DNA of 64,000 bases. Origin: Streptomyces anulatus. Lineage in GTDB: Bacteria > Actinomycetota > Actinomycetes > Streptomycetales > Streptomycetaceae. The notes beneath the pieces are model-generated. The model was not told the origin of the DNA and ran no database searches. It was given only the letters and a program-made list of their open reading frames with translations. The DNA lies in the NCBI RefSeq assembly GCF_014650675.1, contig NZ_BMVK01000004.1, positions 425,880 through 489,879 of the forward strand. The letters run 5' to 3'. Made by a program: the position numbers and the translations under genes. How positions within the stretch are numbered: position 1 is the first letter of the stretch; each line of letters starts with the position of its first letter. Shown in pieces: positions 32,701 to 44,700 of this stretch.

Positions 32701-35700
32701 ATCGAAGAAGATCGGCTTGGGGGACTGCTGCTGCCCCGCCGGAACGTCCTTTCCGGTGGCCTTCGCGGTACTGGTGCTCGTGGTGGTGGTGGCGGTGTCG
32801 GTACCGGAGGTGGCGCGGGCGTCGGCGTGCCAGGGCACGGTGCGGGGCACCGCCGAGTCCGCGGGTACGGCGGCGAACGTGCCCTTGCCCTCCGGCCGGT
32901 AGACCGCGTACGAGGCCTGGTCGGCGCGGTAGTTCGCGTAGAAGTCCTTGCGTGGGGCCCAGTCCTCTTCGCTGTGCGACGCGTAACCGATGACCTCCCC
33001 CGAGGCGTCCCGGATCTTCCGCAGGCTCTGCCGCATCTGCTCGAAGGAGACCTTCCGGCCGTCCTTGCCGACGAGTTCGTCCTGCGGCGTCCCGCCGCCC
33101 GGGTCGAGCTGGTCCGACGCGGGGTCGAAGCCGGTCAGCAGCGTGCCGTCGTTCGACAGCGTCGGGCCCGAGCCGGTCCGGCCGCTGCCCCATGTCGCCA
33201 CGTTGTTCTTGAGCTTCCTGACGGTGCCGCCGATGCGCTTGACCAGCGTCTCCTGCCGGGCGGGCGCGGACGTGGTGGTGGGGGCCTCCTGGTTCTCGCT
33301 CTCGGGGGTCAGCCATTCCAGTCGCGCCCAGTCGGTCCAGTCCTCCGTCCGGACCCGGTACCGGTTGTGCGGGGCGGGGGCGAACTTCTGCTTGCCCGCC
33401 GCCTTGTCGCTCTCCGCGGCCGGAGCGTTCCCCGGGTCCGTGGACACGCCCGGGGGCGGGAATGTCCCCGCGTGCGTGATGAACTGCCGTACGAGGAACA
33501 GCGGTCCGGTCTTGGCGGCCACGTTCTTCGACTTCATGTCCGCCACGAGGTAGCCCTTGGTCAGCGGGTCCTTGGTGTTGTAGTCCGGAAGGTTGTCCAG
33601 AACCTGCTTCAGGAAGGCGCTTCCGGGGTGCGCGACGATGAAGTGGTTCCCGAAGTCCCCGTCCTCGTACGCCATCGCGGCGGCCTGCTGGATCTGCTCC
33701 TCGGTGGGTACGGACCCGTCGGGGAGCTTGAGCTTCTTCCTTACGCTGCCGAGGTCCTGGAGCAGCGGGCCGAACATCGGCAGGGTGTCGTCGCCCAGCG
33801 GCATCATCACGCCCCCGGGGCGCAGGGTCACGGCTCCCGGCCCCAGATCCACGTCGAGGTACACCCCGCCGTGCTTGTGGAGGAGCGCGTACCGGGCGAC
33901 GTCGGAGGCCATCGCGAAGCTCTCGAGGTCGAGAGCCGCCTCGTACAGTGTCTGCGCCTTGGAGAGCGGGTTCTTCTGCCAGATGGGCCCCTTGCCCTTG
34001 GCGAACAGGTGCTTGACCTTGCCGTGCTGGGCGACTCCGGTCCCTGTCGTGCTCTGCAGGAATCCCTCGTTGTTCCGTGCGCCGGCGGCATCCGTCCAGA
34101 TCGTCACCGTCCATCCGGCGGCCTGCGCGCGGTCCGCCCAGTTACCGATGTTGGCGCGGGCGGCCGGGCTCAACGTGCCGCCCAGCCAGATGAAGTTGAT
34201 CTGCCGGGGTACGGGGGCGAGTTCGCCGGAGCCGCCACCCATGTAGTACGTCGGGCCCTCCGGGCGTATCTCCGATTCGGTGTTGAGCAGCAGGGCGTCC
34301 GTCGTGCTCGGCACGGCGGGCCGGTACAGGTCGTTGTCCGCGAGGTGCAGCACCACGCCCGACCGGGCCGGCCCGGCCGTGTCCGTGCTCGCGGGTGTGA
34401 ACGTCACGTGGTTCAGGTCCGCGTGGACCACGGTGACCGGGACCCGGAGCACCCGTGCCGCGAGCAGGGCGGCCAGGTCCCCGGCGGAGTGGTTCCAGCC
34501 CGCGTCCTTGCGGTCGCCGATCTGCTGGTCGCCGGGGCGCAGCAGGGTCGTACGGGCCAGCTCCACGCGCTGGTCGGGGGTGAGCCGGGCGGCGACCGTC
34601 TGCGGGAGGCGGTCGCGGGAGGCGGTGTGCTCGGCGGCCTCCGCCGCGCTCAGCACGATGCCCGCATCGGCCAACTCCTGTGCGGTGAACCGCTCCTGGA
34701 GGTCGATCGCGAGGAACGGCGCGAGTTCGTCGCGGTCCGTCGTCAGCCGGTCGGCCAGGCGGTTCCTCAGATGCTGGACGTCGGCGGCGGAGAGGCCCCG
34801 GCCCGTGGCGTGGAGCCCCTGGGCGGCGAGGAGCCCCGGGTGGGCGCGCTCGACCGAGTCGAGGAGGGAGCGGTGGAAGCTCGTGCCGTGGTCGAGGTGC
34901 GCGGGGCCGGTGGAGGGCGGTTCCACGAGCTGGAGGACGCGCCCGTCCGGGTCCGTCAGGGTGACCGGGCGGCCCTCGGAGTCCTCGCCCTGGGAGGTGT
35001 ACGGGTCGGGGACGGGCGTCTCGGTCGGACGGACGTACCCGTCGGGCTCCGCGGTGGGGTGCCAGGGGGTGATGACGGGAGGAGCGCTGCCCTCGGGGCG
35101 TGGCGCGAGAAGCGGGCGTACGGCCGTATCCACCGCATCGAAGTTCGCGTGGACGAGGCCGAGTTCGCGGTACTGGGCGGTCAGCCGCTCGACCGCCTTG
35201 TCGTGGGCGGCGCGTGTGGTGCGTACGTCGGCGTCGGCCGCGTCGAACTGTCCCGGCGTCGCGTCCCGGGCCGCCGTCTTCCGGCTGCGGGCCTCCCGCA
35301 GCAGCGCGGCGTCCCTGTCCTCGCGGGCGGCGCGCACGGTCTCCAGCGACGCCCGGTAGGCGGCGTCCGCCGCCAGCAGGTGCTCCGCCCAGGCGGCCGC
35401 CTTGGCCTGCTCCCTGCGGACGGCCTCCACGTCCGACAGCGGCCCGGTCTCGCCGAGCCAGAACTCCGTACGGGTCAGGACGTCCTGCGGGGTGGCGGCG
35501 GAGGCGGACGTGGAGGGGCCCACATCGGGCGTGGCGTCGGCGAGGAGTTCGGAGAGCGGCGGGTAGCCGGGGACCGTGGCGGGGGGCGCCTCGGTGGTCG
35601 TACCCGTCGCCGTGTCCGTGTCCGTGCCCGCTCCCGTCGTGTCCGGGGTCGTGGCCGTGGTCGGCTCGGTCCAGGGAACCGGTGGTGTGCCCGTGGGGCG

Positions 35701-38700
35701 GGGGCCGGTGAGCGTGTAGTGCTCGACGGCCTTCCAGGCGGCCTCGGACGACCCGGCGAGGTGCTGCTCGGCGGTGGCGAGATCGCGGCGGTGGTTGACC
35801 AGGTGCCGCTGGGCCTCGGCGTACCGGGTACGGGCCGTGGCGAGCCGTTCCCGCGCTGCCGCCACGTCCGTTCCGGTGGGCGACGGCGTCGCGAGAAGGT
35901 CGCGGAGCCGGGTCCGGAGGGCGGCGGCCTCGCTGTCGAGTGCGCGCAGCCGCCGTTCGGCCGTCGCGGCCTCCTTGGCGGCCGTGACGTACTTTTCGGT
36001 CTGCTGCTTGACGAGGTCCGCCGCGGCCTCGACCTCGGCGGGCAGCAGTCCGTGCTTGCGGGCGACGTCGAACGACACCCACATCGTCACCCCGTCCGGC
36101 ACCGTGTGCTCGACGGTGACCGGCGGCCGGGACCCCGGCCTGAGCGTCGCCGGGACGAGCGGCAGGTCCGCGACGCGATGCGACGCCTTCGCCGTCTGGA
36201 CCACGTGCAGGGGCGCCCGGACGAGCACGGCACCGCCGGCGAACGGCTTGAGCGTGGTCAGCGCGGAGGTCCGGCGGTCGGCGGCGCTGCCCGCCGCGTC
36301 GGAGTCCGCCCAGCCCGGCACGGCGGCCGTGCTCTGGACCACGGGCTGCGAGTGGAAGCCCGGCCCCGCCGTCATCGAGGGCAGGTGGCTGTCGGTGGTG
36401 TCGCCGGTGTACGTGTCGTTGTCCGAGGTGCGCCGGCTGCCGCCGAGCCCCGCCTGCGCGTCCACCGCCAGCAGCGTGGCCCGGGACAGGTCGACGTGCG
36501 CGGAGAGGGTGAGGGTGGCGTCGGTCCCGCCGACCGCGGACGTGGTGTCGTGCAGGGTGACGGTCAGGCTGTCGCGGACCATCTGCGGCAGGTAGGCGCT
36601 CAGCACATCGGTGCTGATGCCTCCCTTGAGCGCTTCCCCGGCGGCGGTGCCGGGCCGCGTCAGCGCCGTCCTCCGCACGTAGCGGCCGTGGGTGTCGGTG
36701 GGCATGGGCGTCGCGTCGCCGCTCTTCGTACCGCGTCCCTTCACGGCCGTGTCGACGGCGTACGCGGCGGCGTCCCGGAGGGCGGGGATGCCGCCGACCG
36801 TCGTCACGACGACGCTCTCCGGACCGGTGGCGAACAGTTCCTTGCCCGCCGAGCCGCGCTCCCGCGGCGCCACGCTCCGCGGCTGCTCCGGGGGCAGCAG
36901 CATCGGGCGGGGGGCCTGCCGCGTGGCACTCGACGCGGGCGTCCCGTTCGCGGTGGCCGACGCCTTCGCTCCGGTCGCCGCGGTGGTCCCGGTGGCTCCG
37001 GTGGTTCCCGTCGCTCCGGCCGTGGCACTGGTTCCGGCCGTCGCGCCGGCACCGGCCGTTGCGGTCGGTGAGGCTGTCGGCTCCGGTCGGGCGAGGCTCA
37101 GGGGCAGCACGACCTCGGCGTCGCCGACGCTCCGCGTGTGCGTCACCACGGTCCCGTCGGGCAGTTCCAGGGTGAAGGTGGCCTCGAACTCCGTCCGGCC
37201 GGTCACCACGGGCCCCTCGAAGGCCACCTGGGCGCTGACGGCGTCGGTGACCGCGTGGGCCAGGGCGGCCGAACGGGAGGACCCGACCTTGTCGTCGAGC
37301 GTGAAGCCGCCGTTGCGGACCACCGGGTCGTTCTGGACGGTGGGCGCCTCGGCGAGCCGGTACCCGGCCTCGTACCCGCGCGCCAGCTTCTGGGTGACGG
37401 TCTCCGCCGTGGACGTGGGCCGGGCGATCGTCGGCTTCACGTCGTGGCGCAGGGGGCCGGGGGTGAAGCCGGTGCGTCGCAGGGTCACCGTGAGGCTGGC
37501 GTCCTTGGACGGGCCGATCTTGTTCCGAGCCAGGCGCAGCGAGGTGCCGCCGTTCTCCATGCCCGTCTGCAGAGCGCGCATACCGGACGGCGACAGGGCG
37601 GTCATCTGCCGCGCCAGGCCGCCGAGTTGGTCGGCGAGCAGACTCTTCGGCCCGAGCCAGCTCTGGTGCTGGGGCAGGGTCGCGAGCAACTGGTCCGTGA
37701 ACGCCTTGACCGCCGGGGCCATGTCGATGCGGCCGACCGTGAGCGTGCCGTGCGCGGCGGCCCCGGTGGTGGTGTAGAGCTGCGGGGAGGGCGGCGCGAC
37801 GAGGCCGTCGTCGAACAGCCCGGCCTTCCGGGCCTCCGCCAGCGGCACCCAGACGAGCACGCCGTCGGGGACCTCCACGATCCGCCCCTCGGGCTTGCGT
37901 CCACGGACCAGCTCCATCGGCGCCTGGAGCAGACCGGAGGGCTGGGAACGGGCCGCGAGGTGCCACGCCACGTCGGCGCCGACCAGGGCCATCGGCCCGG
38001 TGTACTGCACGGTGTGGGCCGGGTTCGCGGAGAAGGCCGCGGTCTCGGTCGCGGTGCTGGTGCGCTGGTACGGCGTCCAGATCGCCCCGTAGGTGCCGGC
38101 GGTCTGGAACGTGTCGGTGTGCTTGGCCCGGAACGCGCCCAGCAGGGAGACGGTGTGGCTGCTGACCTTGGCGACGGAGTGCCCCGCCCCGCTGGTCCCC
38201 GAACCGACGGCGGAGAGGGCCAGGTCGCTGGAGTCGACGACGGCCACCACGCGCGGCCTGCGCAGCTGGGGCCAGGCACTGACCGAAGCGGTGATGTCGG
38301 TGACGGCCGTCCGCCCGAACAGATCGCTGACGTGCTTGCCGGTCTGCGCCGCGTCGCTGAAGTCCGCTTCGTTGCGGCCGACCGCGAACGCCTCGGCGAG
38401 CGCCCCGGTCGCGGGGGTCCCGTCGTTCCCGTAGACCCACGAATTGCCGGACACGGAGGCGAGCAGCTCCTTGAGGTGCTGCTGCACGAGCTGCGGCGAG
38501 GTGACGCTCTGCACGGAGTGCAGGCCGTCGAGGAGCGGGTGAGAAGTCCAGTCGGTCGTCGGGACGGGCTTCCCGGAGGAGAGCAGTTCGGCCATGGCCG
38601 GGGTCATCGGCGTGGTCGTCGGGGCGGTCCGCGCGGTCCGCGCGGTGTTCTGCGGCCGGTCGACGGGCAGCGAGGACGGTACGGACAGCGACGCGGGCAC

Positions 38701-41700
38701 GGCGACGGTGACCCGCCCGGCGACAGCGGCAGGGGCGACGGCGGCAGGGGCCGGGGCGGTGGCGGTGGCAGGCGGTCGGGCGGTGGTCGTGCCGGTCCGG
38801 CCCGTCCGATCCGTACGCAGCAGGTCGACGGTTTCGGCGGCCTGCTTCACGAACCAGCGCGTGCCGAGCAGTTCGCCGGTCATCGTCCGGGCGATCTGGC
38901 GCGGCCGGGTGAAGCTGGTGGCCTCCGCGGTGAAGTTCAGGTGGTACGACCACAGGTGCTGCGATCCGGAGCTGGTGATGCCGCCGTCCGGGGTCAGCGT
39001 CGGACCGTACGTCATGCCGTACGCGGTCTGCTTGCCGTACCGGTAGCCGACGCTGCCGGTGCCGCCGAAGCGATCGAGCCCGGTCAGCCCCACGTCGAAA
39101 CCGACGGACCAGCCGTGCGTCCGGGTGGTGGCGCTGTCCGCGCGGCGGGTCGACAGGACGTTGTTGGCCACGCCCAGGTCGTGATGGGTCCCCATGAACC
39201 GGCGGTCCGTGGCCTGTGCCCGCACGGTGACGACGACGTACCGCTTGTTGACCGTGCCGAGCTGTTCGAGCGGGATGCGCAGCCCGGTGCTCGTCAGCCG
39301 GTCGAGGGCGCCCTCCAGCACCGTACGGGCGAGCGCCTGGCGCAGCAGGTGGGTGTTGCGTACCGCGTTGTTGTACGTACGGTCGCTGCCGCCGTTCGCG
39401 GTGGGCAGGGTGGGCGCGGTGTTCGTCCCGGGCGGCAGCACGAGGTCGGGGTAGGCCCGGTGCAGACCGGCCTGGATACGGTCGACCAGCGCGTCCGTGA
39501 GGGACGTGTGGGGCGGCGGCGCCTGCGCATCGCCGACCGGCGCGAGGTCGACGACCGCGTGCAGGCCGAACGTCGTCGGGTTCGACGGGGTCAGATATAC
39601 GGGCGCGGGTGGCGCCTCGGCGTCCGGGACGGGCGTGGTGCCGTCGTCCCAGCCGGCCAGCCTGCGCGCGTCGGCCCGGGGGATCTGCACGGTGGCCGTG
39701 AGGAACGCGCCGCCCTCGGCCGGGTTGGCCCCGCCTGCCCGGTCACCCTGCCGGACCGGCGCGGGCGACTCCCACGTACCGCCCTGCCGACGCACCTCCA
39801 GCCGGAAGCGGACGTCGTAGAGCCCCGAGTGGCCGCGGCTGTTGAGGGTGCGCACGGACTCGGCCGTGTTGCCGCTGTAGCTGCTCTCGGCACGCTGGGT
39901 CGTCAGCCCGGCGGCCCCCGCGACCTGGAGGTTCAGGGCGCCCGGAGGCTGGAGCAGGCCGAACTGGGGGCCGACGGTGAGGCCGAGCCCGGCCCCTTGG
40001 GTGTTCTTCTTCTCCGTGGTACCGGTGGAGCGCTGCGCGTCGGCCCTCTTGACCTCGGTCTGGTCGGACGCCTGGAGCAGGGTGGCGTCGACCGGGACCA
40101 GCCGCAGTTCGACGGAGCCCAGCGAGCGGTTGCCCAGCCCGGCGAAGAGCGGGGCCGTGACCACGGTCTCCCCGGAGCTCTGCGCGATCATGGTGCGCAG
40201 GCTCTCCTCCCCGAACAGATCGGCCAGTTGGCGGCGGAGGAAGCTGCCGGGGGCGGCCTCGGGGAAGTTCCTGAGCGCCCAGTCCAGCAGCCGGGTCCCG
40301 GTGGTGACGCTCAGCGGCGCGAGCAGGTGCGGCCGGGCGCCGGGGGCGAACGTGAAGGCGGGGGGCAGCCGGTCCGGGATCGCCGGGTCGGTGACGCTGT
40401 CGGGGACGCGCCAGGCGACACCGTCCTGGATGCGGTAGCGCTGCTGGTCGGCGGTGCCGGCCTGCCGGTTCGCGGGCGACTCCCGGCCCTTCTTGTCCCA
40501 GACGTGCAGGGACTCGGCCACGATGTGCAGGTCGCTCACGTGCAGATGGCTGCCGTCCTTGCCGACGGTGGTCACGCTGCTCTGGGCGCGGTTCTCCTGC
40601 GTGTACGTGTAGGACGCCTCCATGCGCCGGCCGCTGAGGGACACGGACCCGAGCGCGCCGAAGGGCGTCCCGGAAGGGCCGATCGGGACGGCCAGCCCGA
40701 AGGCTCGGGAGGTGCCGAGCGTCTTGGTCTCGGTCGCGCCGGGCCGGGTGCGGAGTTCGGTCTCGACCTTGACCGGGGCGTCGGTGGTGGTCTTGGCCTC
40801 GTCGGTCTTGGAGGCGTCGGACTCGGGGGTGCCGGTCTTGGGCGCGGTGGTGGTGGACCCCTCCGCCGGGGACGTCGGAGCCTGTACGGCGGGAGGCTTC
40901 GGCGTGGTTGTGGTCGTGGTCGTGGTCGTGTTCGTGGTCGTGGTCGTGCTGCCCTCGGCCGTGCCGGGTGCGGGCTGCGCCGCGGAGTCCGGGACGGCCG
41001 GCGGTGTCGGCTCGGTGAAGCGGCGCCAGTTCCCGTAGCTGTCCAGCGAGAGAGCGATCTCCCGGCGGCCGCCGTCCAGTGTCGGCAGGACGAACGTCCG
41101 GGGGCCGAGCAGCGTGTGCGGGCTCCGGGTGAGCACCAGGTTCAACTGGGCGGCCCCGTCGGGGTGCAGACGCCAGCGCGTGGTGAGGGCGTCGACCAGC
41201 CGCTCGACGCCCCGGAGGGTGATGTGCCCGTGCCCGTTGCCCCGCAGGGAGGTGGGCAGCATCGCGTCGTCGTCGAACGTCACGAACGCGCCGGACCGCC
41301 CGGACGGCGGCGCCACGACCTCGGCCAGCAGCGGACGGGCGAGGGACACCTCCTTCTCCACCTTCACGCCGGGATCGTTGATCCGGCGGTACACCTCGTC
41401 GCGCAGGGCCTCGTCGGTCGTCAGCTCCGGCCGGTCGCGCCGGGCGCGGTACATGCGCTTCTCGAACTCGTCCGCCGAAAGGGCGTTGAGAGCCTGGTCC
41501 CGGGCCGGGAGCCGCGGCTGCTGCTCCTCGGACGAGCCGCCCGGCCGGTGGCCGTCACCGGAAGGCGCGCCCTGGGTCTCTTCGCCGCCCTGCGACTTCC
41601 CGTTCTCCTTCGCGGGGCTCTCGGAATTCTCTGAATCCCCGGAACCCTCCGTGTCCTTGGGGGCCTGGGTGTCCTGGGCGTTCTCGGGGCTCTCCGGAGC

Positions 41701-44700
41701 GGAGGAGGGCAGCGCGTCCTCCTCGGTCTCCGTGGGGATGCGGCGACTGTCCGGCGAGGGCAGGTCGTCGCGGTCCCGCGAGTGCGTGCTGCCGCCGTCC
41801 TCGGACGCCGACGAGGCGTTCCGCTGCCGAGGGGCCTCCACCAGCTGCTCTCCGGGGAAGGCCGGAGCACGCCGGTCCCGTTCGGAGCCGGCCGGACGCG
41901 GGGTCTTCTCGGTGCTGCTGCCGCCACGCTCGTCGCCGTTCGAACGGGAGGACGAGGAGGAAGACGAGTCCAAGGAAGAGGACGGAGACGGAGACGGAGA
42001 CGGAGACGGGGACGGGGACGGGAAACGGCTCGGTGTCGGATGCGGTACAGGGGCAGGGGCAGGCGTCGGACGGAGCGGGTCCGTGTCCTGCGCGGCGCTC
42101 TGCTCCGGTACGGCGTCGTCCGTCTTCGGGGCAGGGGTCTCCTCGGGTACGGCGGTCAGGTCCCGCAGCCGTTCCACCAGCGTGCGGGCGTCCCGGGCGG
42201 CCCGGGTGCGCACCTCCTCGGGCAGCCGGTCCAGCGAGCGGTCGATGCGCCGGTCGAGGTCCCGCAGGCGGTCCGGAGCGCGCAGTTCCTGCTCCAGGCG
42301 CTCCTTCCCCTCGCGCCGCAGCTTGTCCGTCTCCGCGTCGTAGTCGTCGAGCACCCGGTCGACGGCCCGCGGGTCGTCCGCCGCCTCGTCGATCCTGCTC
42401 TGCCACGCGTCCTGGCGCTCAGCGCTGCGCCGCGCCCCCTCGGGACCGCCCCCCGAGACAGCCTTCAGACGCCGGTCGCGCTCCACCTGCGCCATCCGTT
42501 CGGCGTGCTGTCGCTCGACGGCCTGCCGCGCCGCGTCGTCCTCGGCCCGCGCATGCCGGTCCGCCCACTGCCGCTGCTCCTCGCGCGACAGCCCGGTGTG
42601 GTCGTCGCCCTCGCGCATCTTCTCCAGTCGGGCCTCCAGAGACGCGTCGTTCTCGGCGTCCGAGTCCTTCGACCGGTGGCCGGTGGAGGTGTTGTCGTCG
42701 CCGGTCCCGTCGTGCGGCGGGGGCGGCTGTGAGGGCCCCTGCCGGGGGGCGTCGTCCTCGTACAGGGCGGCCACCTTCTCCTGGAGGGCGGCCACCTCGG
42801 CTTCGCCGTGGAGGGTGGTCGTACGGCGTTCGTACTGGGCGTCCAGGTCGCCTCCCCGCCCCGGGCCCTCGAAACGCGCCTTCCACGAGGCCAGTTCGTT
42901 CTCGGACGCCCCCAGCTCCCGCAGGGTCGTGAGACGGCGCGCCGTCTCCAGCTCCGCCTCGTAGTCCGCCAGTGTCTTCTGGAGCTCGTCGGGGGTCGCC
43001 GCCTGCTCCAGGCGGTCCTCCCACGCGCGGAACCGCTCGCGGTCCAGGCCCGCGGCCTCGGCGTCGGCCCGCCGGTTGTCGGCCAGCCGCTTCTCCAACG
43101 CCTCGGGGGAGTGGTCGGCGCGGTCCTTCAGCTCGGCCCCGAGGGCGCCGAGCCGCTGCTCGAAGTCGTCCAGCAACTGGGTCGTACGGCGCGGATCGCC
43201 GTTGAGCGCCGCCTCCTCGATGTCGAGGCCGTGGCGCAGCCATTCCGTACGGCGCATGCCCAACTGCGCGGCACGGCCCTCGTACCCGCCGTCCATGTGG
43301 CGGCGGAACTGCTGGAGCCGTTCACCGAGACCGTGCTGCGCGACGAGGTCGCTCAGCTCGCGCAGGCCATCGGCCGCCTCGGCGTGCCTGCCCGCCCGGA
43401 CGTCGTCCTGGATGCGCTCGCCGAGCCGCTGCCGTGTCTCCCGGTCGACGCCCACCCGCCGCGCGTCCGCCAGCAGGGCGTCCGTCTCCCGCGTCGTGTC
43501 CGCGGCCAGCCTGCGCCGGTCTGCGGAGGACAGCCCCTCGGGTACGTCGGGCAGTTGGGCCAGTTGGCCGAGCGGGTCGTCCGTGACGACGACGGCGCCG
43601 TCGAGCAGTGCCAGCAGCGCGTCGAGATCGCCGCCGTCGTCGAAACCGTCGGGGAAGGGCAGCTCGTCCGTCGACTCCGTACGGGGAGGGCTCGGCGGGT
43701 CGTCCGTGACCGTACCGGCCCCGTCGCTCTCGGTCCGCCTCGCCTCGGGCCGCGCGGTAGGTGCCTGCTGAGGCACGTCGGGGAAAACGAGGTCCGTCTC
43801 GTCCGCGGCGGCCGGCCGGGAGCCCGGGGGGTTCTGGGGGACGTCGGGCAACGACGCGTCGAGTCCGTCCTGGCTCGTGCCCGCCGGGGACTGCGGATGT
43901 GAACCGCCAGGTCCGTTACCGGAGTTGGGTGCGGTCGTCGTCGAAGCGGTCGGGGCGGGACGCTGTGCTGCGGCGGTACCGCCCGTGGCGTTGGGCGTCC
44001 CGGTACCGCCCGTGGCGGCGTACGGGAGCGCGGTCGCATCGTCCTCGGGGCCCGTCACCGTACCGTCGCGGTCCGGTCCGCCCGTGCCCTCCTCCTCCAG
44101 CGCCGCGTGGTACTGCTCGCGGAGCTCGTCGACCCGTGCGGGCCTGCCGAGGTCGTCGGGCCCGCCCTCGCGGAGCTTCGCCAACCGGGCCGCCAGGTCG
44201 GCGTCCAGGTCGTCCGGGTCCTGCTGGTTCGTGAGCCGGTCCTGACGCTCCCGGAGGAGGCGGTCGAGGTCGTCCGGGGACCGGTGCCCCTGCTCGGAGT
44301 CGCCGGCCCGGCCGGACGGTGACCCGCCCGACCCGTCGCCGGACGTCTGCCAGGGGCTGCCCTCCGGTACGTCGGGGAGGTCCGCCAGCAACCGCAGCTC
44401 CTCCGGCGTCCGCGGCGGGCCCAGCGGGGTGTCGGGTATGTCGGGGAGGCTCGCGAGCAGCTGGTCCGGCGTCAGCGCGGCCCCCGGTGCGGCGTCGGGT
44501 ACGCGGGGGAGGTCCGTCAGCACCTGGTCCAGGTCCCTGAGGTCCTGCGTCACGCTCTCCGGAATCTGATCCGGGACCACGTCCGGGTCCGGCTGCGGGT
44601 GCGGCGGGGCGTCGGGTACGTCCGGCAGGCTGTTCAGGAGCAGGTCCAGCCCGGACACCGTGTCCGGCAGATCGGGGGGCTCGTTCCCGGTCGGGTTCTC

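Noticed and set aside
34142..38953. A 1,603-codon open frame on the minus strand in a second frame of the giant gene
   Set aside because: It is a frame shadow; the composition is Arg/Pro/Gly-rich and no family is visible, in contrast to the overlapping real frame.
32260..41634. Very long open frames on the plus strand opposite the giant gene (1,603 and 1,498 codons)
   Set aside because: They are antisense shadows caused by GC-rich codon bias. Their products are Arg/Gly/Val-rich without domains, while the minus frame has clear domains.
41940..42010. Ser/Pro dipeptide tract in the giant gene as a sequencing or assembly artefact
   Set aside because: The frame stays open on both sides and similar linkers are normal in such proteins, although the repeat number may vary.
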